The position numbers and the translations under genes are program-made. Below are positions 1 to 5,026 of a stretch of 29,892 nucleotides of DNA, piece after piece. This stretch comes from a virus. How positions within the stretch are numbered: the stretch's first letter is position 1; every line of letters starts with the position of its first letter. The notes beneath the pieces are model-generated. The model made no database searches, was not told the origin of the DNA, and saw only the letters and a program-made list of their open reading frames with translations. The stretch covers positions 1-29,892 of IMG/VR virus record IMGVR_UViG_3300034096_000253; one strand, 5' to 3'.

Positions 1-414
1 GAGTTCGATTACGCGCTGGGTGATTCGCCTTTTGTGAAGCACAAACCATCCGGTGAATCCGATCCCGACTTGCTGACGCACGTCTACGCGATTGGCCGCG
101 TCAAGGGCAGCGAGTGGCCGGTCATTGAAGTGTGGCCGATTGCCCGCGTCAAGAAGCACCGCGACCGTTACAACAAGGTCGGCAATCGCCACTACAGCCA
201 CCAGAACTGGGAAATGTACGCCCGCAAGGTCGTGCTGTTGCAGGTCATCAAGTACATGCCAGCAAGCGCCGATCTTGCGGCTGCGGTGGCGCTGAATGAT
301 GCGGCTGAAATAGGACACCAGAATCTGACGGTGCAGGATGCGATTGATGGGACATGGACGGTAGAGACGCCGACGGAAGGTGTGGACGTTGAAACGGGCG
401 AGATTTTGCAATGA
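1..414 (+). CDS. recT: RecT-family single-strand annealing protein, 3' part only
   Basis: The reading frame is open from the first base, so the gene begins outside the window; 137 C-terminal residues are present. The stretch FDYALGD...HKPSGESDPDLLTHVYAIGRVK, followed by YSHQNWEMYARKVVLLQVIKYMP, follows the C-terminal half of E. coli Rac RecT: a FDYELG-like segment, then THVYAVARLK, then WEEMAKKTAIRRLFKYLP. RecT proteins coat single-stranded DNA and anneal it to complementary strands in phage recombination, usually with a partner exonuclease. No exonuclease is seen here; it would lie upstream. The stop overlaps the next start as ATGA (411-414), so the genes are probably translationally coupled. 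The GTG at 34 is internal and is not the start. Family assignment is from recalled motifs. Confidence 0.85.
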   Translation, partial: EFDYALGDSPFVKHKPSGESDPDLLTHVYAIGRVKGSEWPVIEVWPIARVKKHRDRYNKVGNRHYSHQNWEMYARKVVLLQVIKYMPASADLAAAVALNDAAEIGHQNLTVQDAIDGTWTVETPTEGVDVETGEILQ

Positions 415-803
415 CCACATATGCCAGCCTGACTGATTATCCCCGCATTTTTGAAAAAACCTATTGGGGTAGATTTGATGGTGATGACCCGCCTCACGCT
501 ATCATTGAAAACAGAAATATGATGGTGCGTGAGTTTGGCATAGTCAAAAAAATGGAAATGCCAGGTTTTAATATGTTTTTTTGGCAAGAATGGGATCACA
601 TGGAGTGCTACAAAGTCCACGATGGGCTATATCTTGTCATCAATAGCCCATATATTGATTGCGATGAGTACATGCGTGGCGCTAGATTCAAAAGACTGCC
701 ATACCGTGTTTATTCAGAATCAGCTGTAACTTATTACAGACTGTTTGATTCTTCATCTCAATTCAAAAGTTGGGTAAAACTGCATCAGCCATTTTGGTCA
801 TGA
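411..803 (+). CDS. Hypothetical protein, AT-rich accessory gene
   Basis: A 130-aa protein I do not recognise. It is rich in aromatic residues (many Tyr, Phe and Trp), has no membrane segment, signal peptide or Cys-pair motif, and looks like a small soluble globular protein. The start ATG overlaps the recT stop (ATGA) and its own stop overlaps the next ATG (800-803), so it sits inside a translationally coupled operon. Its base composition is clearly AT-richer than recT before it and than the structural genes, which suggests recent acquisition as a cargo gene. Function is unknown; a role in host takeover or defence is possible by position only. Confidence 0.75.
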   Translation: MTTYASLTDYPRIFEKTYWGRFDGDDPPHAIIENRNMMVREFGIVKKMEMPGFNMFFWQEWDHMECYKVHDGLYLVINSPYIDCDEYMRGARFKRLPYRVYSESAVTYYRLFDSSSQFKSWVKLHQPFWS

Positions 804-1525
804 CCGACGACGAAACCAAGCCGCGCTACGGCAGCGTTTACGCCAGAGGCTACTACGACGGCCTCCGTGCGGCAGGTGTCGCTAATCCCTATGAGGTGCC
901 ATTTGTGAGTACAAAACCAAAGAAAGAACTAGACAGCCTCAATGCAGCATTGAACATGGCATCCAAGCAAGGAAGCACATCACCCTCAAATCAGGCGTTT
1001 AAGAAGCCGTCTGAGATTACTCAGGCGCGATTCACCAGCGTCTACAACGGACTGAGTGTTGTGCTTCAGAATCTTTATGAATGCGTGCCAATCACTGACC
1101 GATGGACAGTTGAGCAAGTTGCTAGCGAATTTAGCCGGAAGATAGGAACCAAGCCTGCATCTGAAATCAGGAAGATGCTCAACACGCTCGACTCAAACGG
1201 GCTGGTGATTAACGATTCAGGGTTGTTTAGGCGGGTAAAGGTGTCTGGGAATCCATCGTCGCTCAATTTGGCTAAGACGACTGTAATCACAGAAAAAAAC
1301 GAAAAAGCACGTTTAGAAATTTACCAATTAACACCAGCGCGTAATGTTATGGACATACTGTCAAAGATTGCAGCAAACGCCAGAAATTTGGCAGGTGACA
1401 TGAAAGCCCTGGCCACCGAAATAGACGATGCCGCGCTTGAGATTGAGCAAGAGTTCCAGAACAGCGAAGCCAAGTCAGAAAAGCTTAAGCAGTTGCAACT
1501 GTTGCTGAAGGGAATCACGGACTGA
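800..1525 (+). CDS. Hypothetical protein with a phage-type N-terminus and a winged-helix-like middle
   Basis: The start chosen is the ATG at 800, which overlaps the previous stop as ATGA; the frame is open from 770 but only through the previous gene. This gives 241 aa. Residues 1-35 contain GYYDGLRAAGVANPYEVP, resembling the short 'GYxDGLxGxANPY' N-terminus of many small phage proteins. Residues about 75-165 (LYECVPITDRWTVEQVASEF... KMLNTLDSNGLV) have the helical pattern and closing strand of a winged helix-turn-helix. Residues about 185-241 are a charged helix likely to form a coiled coil. AT content is higher than in the flanking genes. A DNA-binding role is inferred from the predicted fold only. 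Confidence 0.72.
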   Translation: MTDDETKPRYGSVYARGYYDGLRAAGVANPYEVPFVSTKPKKELDSLNAALNMASKQGSTSPSNQAFKKPSEITQARFTSVYNGLSVVLQNLYECVPITDRWTVEQVASEFSRKIGTKPASEIRKMLNTLDSNGLVINDSGLFRRVKVSGNPSSLNLAKTTVITEKNEKARLEIYQLTPARNVMDILSKIAANARNLAGDMKALATEIDDAALEIEQEFQNSEAKSEKLKQLQLLLKGITD

Positions 1526-1782
1526 TGGCCACGCTAATCCATCCCGTCCCAGACCCCGGCACCCGCTACGGACGCTGGCAGGTCATCGGCGGCGAACGCC
1601 ACACCAGCGACAAAACGCGGATCAGGCAGACGCTATGCCAGTGTGAATGCGGAACAAAACGCTGGGTTGCAATCATTGCATTGCGCCGTGGCAGCAGCAA
1701 ATCCTGCGGCTGCCGCGTGAAAGAGCGCCACGCGGCGTTCATGAAGCGCAAGGCTGCGCTACCGAAGAGTTTCAGCCAATGA
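1525..1782 (+). CDS. Small Cys-rich (putative zinc-binding) phage protein
   Basis: An 85-aa basic protein. The start ATG overlaps the preceding stop (TGATG, 1523-1527). Residues 14-24 (RYGRWQVIGGE), then Cys38, Cys40 and Cys42 in a CxCxCG block, and Cys61/Cys63 in SKSCGC, match a common pattern of phage proteins with an RYGRL-V-N-terminal strand and a small zinc ribbon. These are often found next to AP2 or HNH DNA-binding domains. No HNH catalytic histidines or full AP2 domain are visible, so this is a stand-alone zinc-ribbon type. Nucleic-acid binding is an inference. Its stop (1780-1782) again overlaps a possible next ATG at 1779. Confidence 0.75.
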   Translation: MATLIHPVPDPGTRYGRWQVIGGERHTSDKTRIRQTLCQCECGTKRWVAIIALRRGSSKSCGCRVKERHAAFMKRKAALPKSFSQ

Positions 1783-2030
1783 GTTACGGGCGGCGGGAAC
1801 CTATTTTTAACGGTTCAATAAAACGACCGCTGCCCACCCTTTTATGGCCGGGTACTACCCTTAATTTGGGTGGGCAGATTGATCTCTCCCGGCCACCAAA
1901 CCCCTCGCCAGCGGGCAGCTGGCCGCGCCGGATAGCGTACACCGGATATGGAGAGTGGCAACCAAAAAACAAACAGCCACACGGTGCCCGCCACGATGGC
2001 CGACGGGAATCTGACGCAGACCAGATTTGA
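1779..2030 (+). CDS. Possible small ORF coupled to the zinc-ribbon gene (weak)
   Basis: An 83-aa frame starting ATG at 1779 that overlaps the previous stop as ATGA, the same coupling used by the genes before it. The product is rich in Pro, Gly and Arg, has no recognisable domain, and its first third spans a strong inverted repeat. Coding potential looks poor. It may be a decayed gene or non-coding sequence; I list it because the overlap fits the operon style. Confidence 0.28.
   Translation: MSYGRREPIFNGSIKRPLPTLLWPGTTLNLGGQIDLSRPPNPSPAGSWPRRIAYTGYGEWQPKNKQPHGARHDGRRESDADQI
1830..1877. repeat. Perfect 10-bp inverted repeat with a 28-bp loop
   Basis: CTGCCCACCC at 1830-1839 is the exact reverse complement of GGGTGGGCAG at 1868-1877. 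The loop contains GGGTACTACCC-like sequence that could pair with itself. There is no downstream T-run, so it is not a typical intrinsic terminator. It may be an RNA structure or a protein site in a stretch with no confident gene. Confidence 0.5.
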
Positions 2031-2048
2031 AGGACGCTGCCGGGTTGC

Positions 2049-2189
2049 ATGGCCCGAAGGATTAAGTCGCACCAGACGGGTATCCGTACCCGACACGACA
2101 CTGATCCTGAAAACACCGCGCTGCAGCGACTGGTAATCGTGGGCAGCACCCATTCAATCGTCGGCAAAATTCGGGCGCGTGTACCGTGA
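2049..2189 (+). CDS. Possible small basic ORF (weak)
   Basis: A 46-aa frame beginning ATG at 2049 with a purine-rich stretch (GAAGGA) about 15 bases upstream. It contains a run of Arg and His residues and no known motif. Its TGA overlaps a GTG start at 2186 (GTGA). Support is only the operon-like overlap and the absence of any other gene here. Confidence 0.22.
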   Translation: MARRIKSHQTGIRTRHDTDPENTALQRLVIVGSTHSIVGKIRARVP

Positions 2190-2323
2190 GAATCTTCTGG
2201 ATTCCTATACCGACGATGAGTCGCCCGCCGAGAGCGTATCTCGGCCAATGGTGGATGGACTTGTATACCGCTGGCACCTTCTCCACTCGGGGGGTCAGCA
2301 CCTATTTATGTTCCCGAAACTAA
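2186..2323 (+). CDS. Possible small ORF ending in a hairpin loop (weak)
   Basis: A 45-aa frame with a GTG start overlapping the preceding stop as GTGA. The product begins MRIFWIPIPTMSRPPRAYLG and ends in a Cys-containing tail; I know no family. Its TAA stop (2321-2323) lies in the 4-base loop of the hairpin at 2312-2331. This could be chance or could mark an mRNA 3' structure. Confidence 0.3.
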   Translation: MRIFWIPIPTMSRPPRAYLGQWWMDLYTAGTFSTRGVSTYLCSRN

Positions 2324-2331
2324 TTTCGGGA
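2312..2331. repeat. 8-bp perfect hairpin, loop CTAA
   Basis: TCCCGAAA at 2312-2319 pairs exactly with TTTCGGGA at 2324-2331. No T-tract follows, so factor-independent termination is doubtful. It lies between the weak ORF region and the confident gene at 2380. Confidence 0.55.
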
Positions 2332-2343
2332 TAATGGTTGAAA

Positions 2344-2360
2344 CCCGCGTCGTTCGCGGG
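2344..2360. repeat. 6-bp GC hairpin upstream of the gene at 2380
   Basis: CCCGCG (2344-2349) and CGCGGG (2355-2360) flank a 5-base loop, only 13 bases after the hairpin at 2312-2331. Two hairpins in tandem just before the Shine-Dalgarno at about 2369-2375 could affect mRNA processing or partial termination. There is no clear T-run. Confidence 0.4.
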
Positions 2361-2379
2361 GATTACATGGGAGGAAGTG

Positions 2380-2649
2380 ATGGACTTTGACAAAACCTAC
2401 GGGCGCAGCGGCTTAATGGTTATCGCCGCAGTGCGGTATTGCATTGGTAGGCGATCCTATATTGTCGGTGATTGCGTTGATTGGATATTGGCTAATTGGC
2501 GCGACTGGCCAGCGAATGTCAAGGCAATCGTACAGCGCGACATAGAATATGAGTTCGAGCGGGCCGCGCAGAATCCAGGCTGGAACCCGCTTGGCGATGA
2601 TTGCGATAAGCGGGAGTGGGAAAAGGTGAGAGCGTTGTGGAGAAAATAA
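2380..2649 (+). CDS. Conserved small phage protein
   Basis: An 89-aa protein starting MDFDKTYGRSGLMVIAAVRY. I chose the ATG at 2380 over the upstream in-frame start at 2338 because GGGAGGA lies about 5 bases before it. The pattern 'YGRSGLMVIAAVRYCIGRRSYIVGDC..WI' then 'V..IVQRDIE.EFE' is one I recall from prophage accessory regions of proteobacteria, annotated as hypothetical. It is probably a compact helical protein. The next gene starts directly after its TAA. Confidence 0.82.
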   Translation: MDFDKTYGRSGLMVIAAVRYCIGRRSYIVGDCVDWILANWRDWPANVKAIVQRDIEYEFERAAQNPGWNPLGDDCDKREWEKVRALWRK

Positions 2650-2799
2650 ATGACCACTGAAGAAAAGTTGGAATACCTGATCGAGAAAATCCGCGTGATG
2701 AACCAAGCGGTCGATAACGCAATGCCCAGTGAAGTGCTGCTGGAACTGCGGCGGACTCAGCAAACGATAGAGGCCTGGGACAATGCGCCTGCTGAATGA
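2650..2799 (+). CDS. Small hypothetical helical protein
   Basis: A 49-aa acidic protein whose ATG follows the previous TAA with no gap. It starts MTTEEKLEYLIEKIRVMNQA and has a regular pattern of Leu, Ile and charged residues, consistent with a single amphipathic helix or short coiled coil. It overlaps the next gene by 17 bases. No family is recognised. Position in a tightly packed operon is the main support. Confidence 0.6.
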   Translation: MTTEEKLEYLIEKIRVMNQAVDNAMPSEVLLELRRTQQTIEAWDNAPAE

Positions 2800-2977
2800 C
2801 GTGTCCCGCTGCCTTGGCTCACTGGAGGAGTCGGGAATCTACCGAATCTGCGACCGGCGGCAAACCTGCGCCCGCTACGTCCAGCGCAACACGGGTGGGG
2901 AGCGGACGCCGATCACCAACATGATCTGCCGGGACGGAATTGATTTGTATATACAGGAGGAGAACTGTGAACGCTGA
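2783..2977 (+). CDS. Small Cys-containing phage protein
   Basis: A 64-aa protein with five cysteines (Cys10, 23, 29, 49 and 62). The segment IYRICDRRQTCARYVQRNTGG followed by TNMIC resembles the 'C..R..C.RY......' pattern of small phage proteins near recombination and excision genes. Metal binding is possible but not shown. It overlaps the preceding gene by 17 bases and the next, in another frame, by 11 bases. The function is unknown. Confidence 0.7.
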   Translation: MRLLNDVSRCLGSLEESGIYRICDRRQTCARYVQRNTGGERTPITNMICRDGIDLYIQEENCER

Positions 2978-3236
2978 AACACTCGACACCAAAGGCGCGG
3001 CGGCGTTGCTGCATGTCAGCGAGAAGTTTGCCGCCAAGATGGCCCGTGAGGGGGCGATTCCGGCCATCTGGCTGGCAGGCCAATGGCTGTTTTTACGAGA
3101 CGAACTGATAAACTGGCTGGCAGAACGCGCCAGGGAAGAACAACGCGCCCGCCGTGAGATGGTCATTGCAATGGCAAATGTCGAACCTCCCAAAAGGTCG
3201 GCAGGACGCCCACGAAAAATTCACGCGGTCGGTTAG
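2967..3236 (+). CDS. Putative excisionase / small helix-turn-helix protein
   Basis: An 89-aa basic protein. I prefer the GTG at 2967, preceded by AGGAGGAG at 2955-2962, over the upstream ATG at 2940, which has no such site. Residues about 6-50 (LDTKGAAALLHVSEKFAAKM.REGAIPAIWLAGQWLFLRDEL) fit the MerR/Xis-type 'helix_turn_helix_17' domain, in which a short winged helix binds DNA. A charged helix follows, and a basic tail (RSAGRPRK) resembles an AT-hook. It lies directly before the attachment site and integrase, which supports a role as recombination directionality factor, bending DNA to favour excision. It could instead be an AlpA-like regulator. Confidence 0.72.
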   Translation: MNAETLDTKGAAALLHVSEKFAAKMAREGAIPAIWLAGQWLFLRDELINWLAERAREEQRARREMVIAMANVEPPKRSAGRPRKIHAVG

Positions 3237-3246
3237 GCGGTCGGTT
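3225..3246 (+). repeat. Tandem direct repeats in the left attP arm
   Basis: GCGGTCGGTT occurs at 3225-3234 and again at 3237-3246, a 12-bp period. The first copy overlaps the end of the excisionase gene. Related GGTCGGT-type sequence recurs in inverted orientation on the other side of the core. Such repeats are typical binding sites for Xis or the integrase arm-binding domain; the role is inferred. Confidence 0.55.
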
Positions 3247-3284
3247 TTGTACTAAAACCCATGCGTGGCGCGGCTTTAGGTTCC

Positions 3285-3328
3285 TTGCAAATCCATCTAG
3301 GGCGGTTCGACTCCGCCACGCGCCTCCA
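3285..3328 (+). other. attP: attP core: 3' half of tRNA-Cys(GCA)
   Basis: The 44 bp read as the 3' half of a tRNA-Cys: anticodon loop TTGCAAA at the left edge, a T-stem GGCGG/CCGCC (3301-3305 and 3313-3317) around loop TTCGACT, the acceptor strand ACGCGCC, discriminator T and an encoded CCA (3326-3328). E. coli tRNA-Cys has the same layout, with TTGCAAATCC and ACGCGCCTCCA identical. The 5' half is absent: there is no D-arm, and the bases before TTGCAAA do not form the anticodon stem. So it is not a tRNA gene. It is the phage copy of the target sequence, which restores the host gene on integration. Crossover probably occurs near the anticodon loop. Confidence 0.88.
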
Positions 3329-3345
3329 CAAAATCAAGCACTTAC

Positions 3346-3417
3346 GTCAAAACGCGACGTTTTGACCGACTTGAAAACCGCCTAAAAAACCCTAAAATCC
3401 TACCTCCAGTCGGTCAA
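3346..3417. repeat. Inverted repeats in the right attP arm
   Basis: Two overlapping palindromic arrangements lie between the core and int. GTCAAAACG (3346-3354) pairs with CGTTTTGAC (3358-3366) around a 3-base centre. TTGACCGACT (3362-3371) pairs exactly with AGTCGGTCAA (3408-3417). AACCGCC occurs at 3376-3382 and 3416-3422. These are candidate integrase arm sites or an operator controlling int. The first hairpin has no T-run, so it is not a standard terminator. Confidence 0.55.
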
Positions 3418-3461
3418 CCGCCCGACTAAACGGCGCGAAAAGTCCATCTAGGAGGGGGTTT

Positions 3462-4487
3462 ATGGCGTACATCAGAAAGAGACGATCCGGCACCTATGAG
3501 ATCGTCATCAAACACCACACCCTGCCCCGCCCTATCCACTCCAGTGCCGATACGGAAGCGCAGGCAAAAGCCTGGGCGGAACGCATGGAGGCTGAAATTG
3601 CTGCCGGGACGCTGCCGCAAAGCTATTACATCGAAACCGTCGCCAGCCATTACACCGTGGCCAAATGGCTGGGCGAGTATGAACACTCTTCCAACCCTTC
3701 TGCCTCAGATAAGCCACTGCTGCCCATCATCAGCAAAGAAGTCGGCCACTGGCCCTTGAATCGCATCAATCAGAAGCACCTCGCCGACTGGGTGACGGCC
3801 ATGAAATCCCGACGACTGACGCCGGGTAGCATTAAAAAGCGGGTCGGCGCGTTGGCCAGGGCGCTGGATATTGCCGTGCATCGCGAAATCATCACCATCA
3901 ATGTCGTGCGGTCACTGCCCCGCAATTATTCCGCGTACACCCCTGCCGATGGTGAGCGGGTGACAGATAGTGCCCGTGATCGTCGCCTGGAACCGGGCGA
4001 GGAAGGGAGGTTGCGGGAGGTTATGGGCGGTCAGCCGGATATGTTGCGGCTTTTTACGCTGGCGCTTGAGACTGCAATGCGGCTTTCTGAGCTGTACACG
4101 CTGACCTGGAGTCAGGTGGATCTCGGTAAGCGCACGATATTTCTGGATCAAACCAAGAACGGCGACAAGCGACAGGTGCCGCTGTCATCCGTGGCATTGG
4201 AATTACTGAAAGACGGCGGCGAGGGTCTGGTGTTTCCGTTCTTCCATGACGGCGACCGGCGCAAGACGACGCTACGGGTGGGTTTTTACTGGGCGCAGAT
4301 TGCCAAGAAAGCTGGCTGTGATGCCCTGCATTTTCACGATCTCAGGCATGAGGCCACTTGCCGACTGTTTGAGCGCACTCAGTTGAGCGATCTTCAGATC
4401 AGCCTCATCACGGGCCACCGCGATCCGAGAATGTTGAGGCGTTACAGCAATCTGCGCGGGAGCGATCTGGCCGCGCAGTTGTGGTGA
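3462..4487 (+). CDS. int: Tyrosine-type site-specific integrase
   Basis: A 341-aa phage integrase that would recombine attP with the tRNA-Cys target. The start ATG has AGGAGG at 3449-3454. An N-terminal arm-binding region (residues 1-50, basic), a core-binding SAM-like domain (about 55-160) and a catalytic domain (about 175-341) are in the usual order. Catalytic residues visible are Arg207 (ETAMRLSEL), Lys232 (TKNGDKR), His292 and Arg295 (HFHDLRH), His319 (TGHRD) and the nucleophile Tyr328 (LRRYSN). All are present, so the enzyme looks intact. It is transcribed away from attP and meets the late operon head-on with no gap. After integration it would lie directly downstream of the restored tRNA-Cys, in the same direction. 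Confidence 0.96.
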   Translation: MAYIRKRRSGTYEIVIKHHTLPRPIHSSADTEAQAKAWAERMEAEIAAGTLPQSYYIETVASHYTVAKWLGEYEHSSNPSASDKPLLPIISKEVGHWPLNRINQKHLADWVTAMKSRRLTPGSIKKRVGALARALDIAVHREIITINVVRSLPRNYSAYTPADGERVTDSARDRRLEPGEEGRLREVMGGQPDMLRLFTLALETAMRLSELYTLTWSQVDLGKRTIFLDQTKNGDKRQVPLSSVALELLKDGGEGLVFPFFHDGDRRKTTLRVGFYWAQIAKKAGCDALHFHDLRHEATCRLFERTQLSDLQISLITGHRDPRMLRRYSNLRGSDLAAQLW

Positions 4488-4670
4488 TTATTCGGCCTTC
4501 GGATACTTTTCCTTGACCGCCATGCAAGCATCCACCCATCCCTGCAACTCAGCAGGGACGTTATCCGGGTCTGAAGCGAAGTGGCGGAAAAGCGCATCAA
4601 GCTGATCGCCAACTGGCGGATAGGCTTCCTTCCTTGCCTCGCAATAATCTCTGACATGTCGAATCTTCAT
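4488..4670 (-). CDS. Small distal tail-region protein, 'YPPVGDQLDAL' type
   Basis: A 60-aa protein, the last gene of the late operon. The ATG at 4670 is chosen because it overlaps the previous stop (ATGA) and is preceded by a GGAGG run; the upstream TTG at 4694 only adds a glycine run. The motif AYPPVGDQLDALFRHF is common in short phage proteins encoded after tail-fibre genes, including XkdW-like proteins. They are often annotated as tail-fibre assembly-related, though the function is not established. The stop codon abuts the integrase stop on the other strand (4487/4488). Confidence 0.78.
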   Translation of the reverse strand: MKIRHVRDYCEARKEAYPPVGDQLDALFRHFASDPDNVPAELQGWVDACMAVKEKYPKAE

Positions 4671-5026
4671 GGGACCTCCACCTCCCCCTCCCAATCCTTA
4701 TACGGCCAGCACTCAACCCGCAGCCGGTAGGTGCCGGGTAGCGGAAACTCCAGCTCCACATCGCCTTCCACGTTTTCGTATCTCTCCCCCTTAATCGTCA
4801 GCGTTGAGCCAGCCGGGACGCCTTGGAGGGTGAGACCGGAGAGCGTAACGGGGGAAGTTGGGCGTTCGGTGGCTTGGCCGTTGAGGATGTAATGGGTTCG
4901 GCTGTCCCATTTGCCGTCCACATAGTCTCGGCCCTGTACGTTGAGGTCTTTGGATTCTTCAGAAGGGTAGAACCACGCCTCGCCAAGCACCCCCGTTGAT
5001 TTGTCGTAATACGTTACGTCTATCAT
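4667..5026 (-). CDS. Tail-tip-associated hypothetical protein
   Basis: A 119-aa mostly beta-strand protein beginning MIDVTYYDKSTGVLGEAW. The C-terminal two thirds (LSGLTLQGVPAGSTLTIKGERYENVEGDVELEFPLPG onward) look like a small Ig-like or carbohydrate-binding sandwich. Start and stop both overlap neighbours as ATGA. Short proteins of this kind often follow the J-like tip fibre gene in lambda-like phages. It may decorate or help fold the fibre; that is inference from position. Confidence 0.75.
   Translation of the reverse strand: MIDVTYYDKSTGVLGEAWFYPSEESKDLNVQGRDYVDGKWDSRTHYILNGQATERPTSPVTLSGLTLQGVPAGSTLTIKGERYENVEGDVELEFPLPGTYRLRVECWPYKDWEGEVEVP

Noticed and set aside
411-803. Anti-CRISPR or other counter-defence protein
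   Set aside because: Size and position would allow it, but no motif supports a function.
3268-3328. A complete tRNA-Cys gene starting at GGCGCG
   Set aside because: GGCGCG could pair with the acceptor strand, but only about 17 bases lie before the anticodon loop; there is no D-arm and the anticodon stem does not pair. It is only the 3' half.
3346-3366. Intrinsic terminator before int
   Set aside because: The 9-bp palindrome is perfect, but it is followed by CGACTTG and not a T-run; an attP arm site is more likely.
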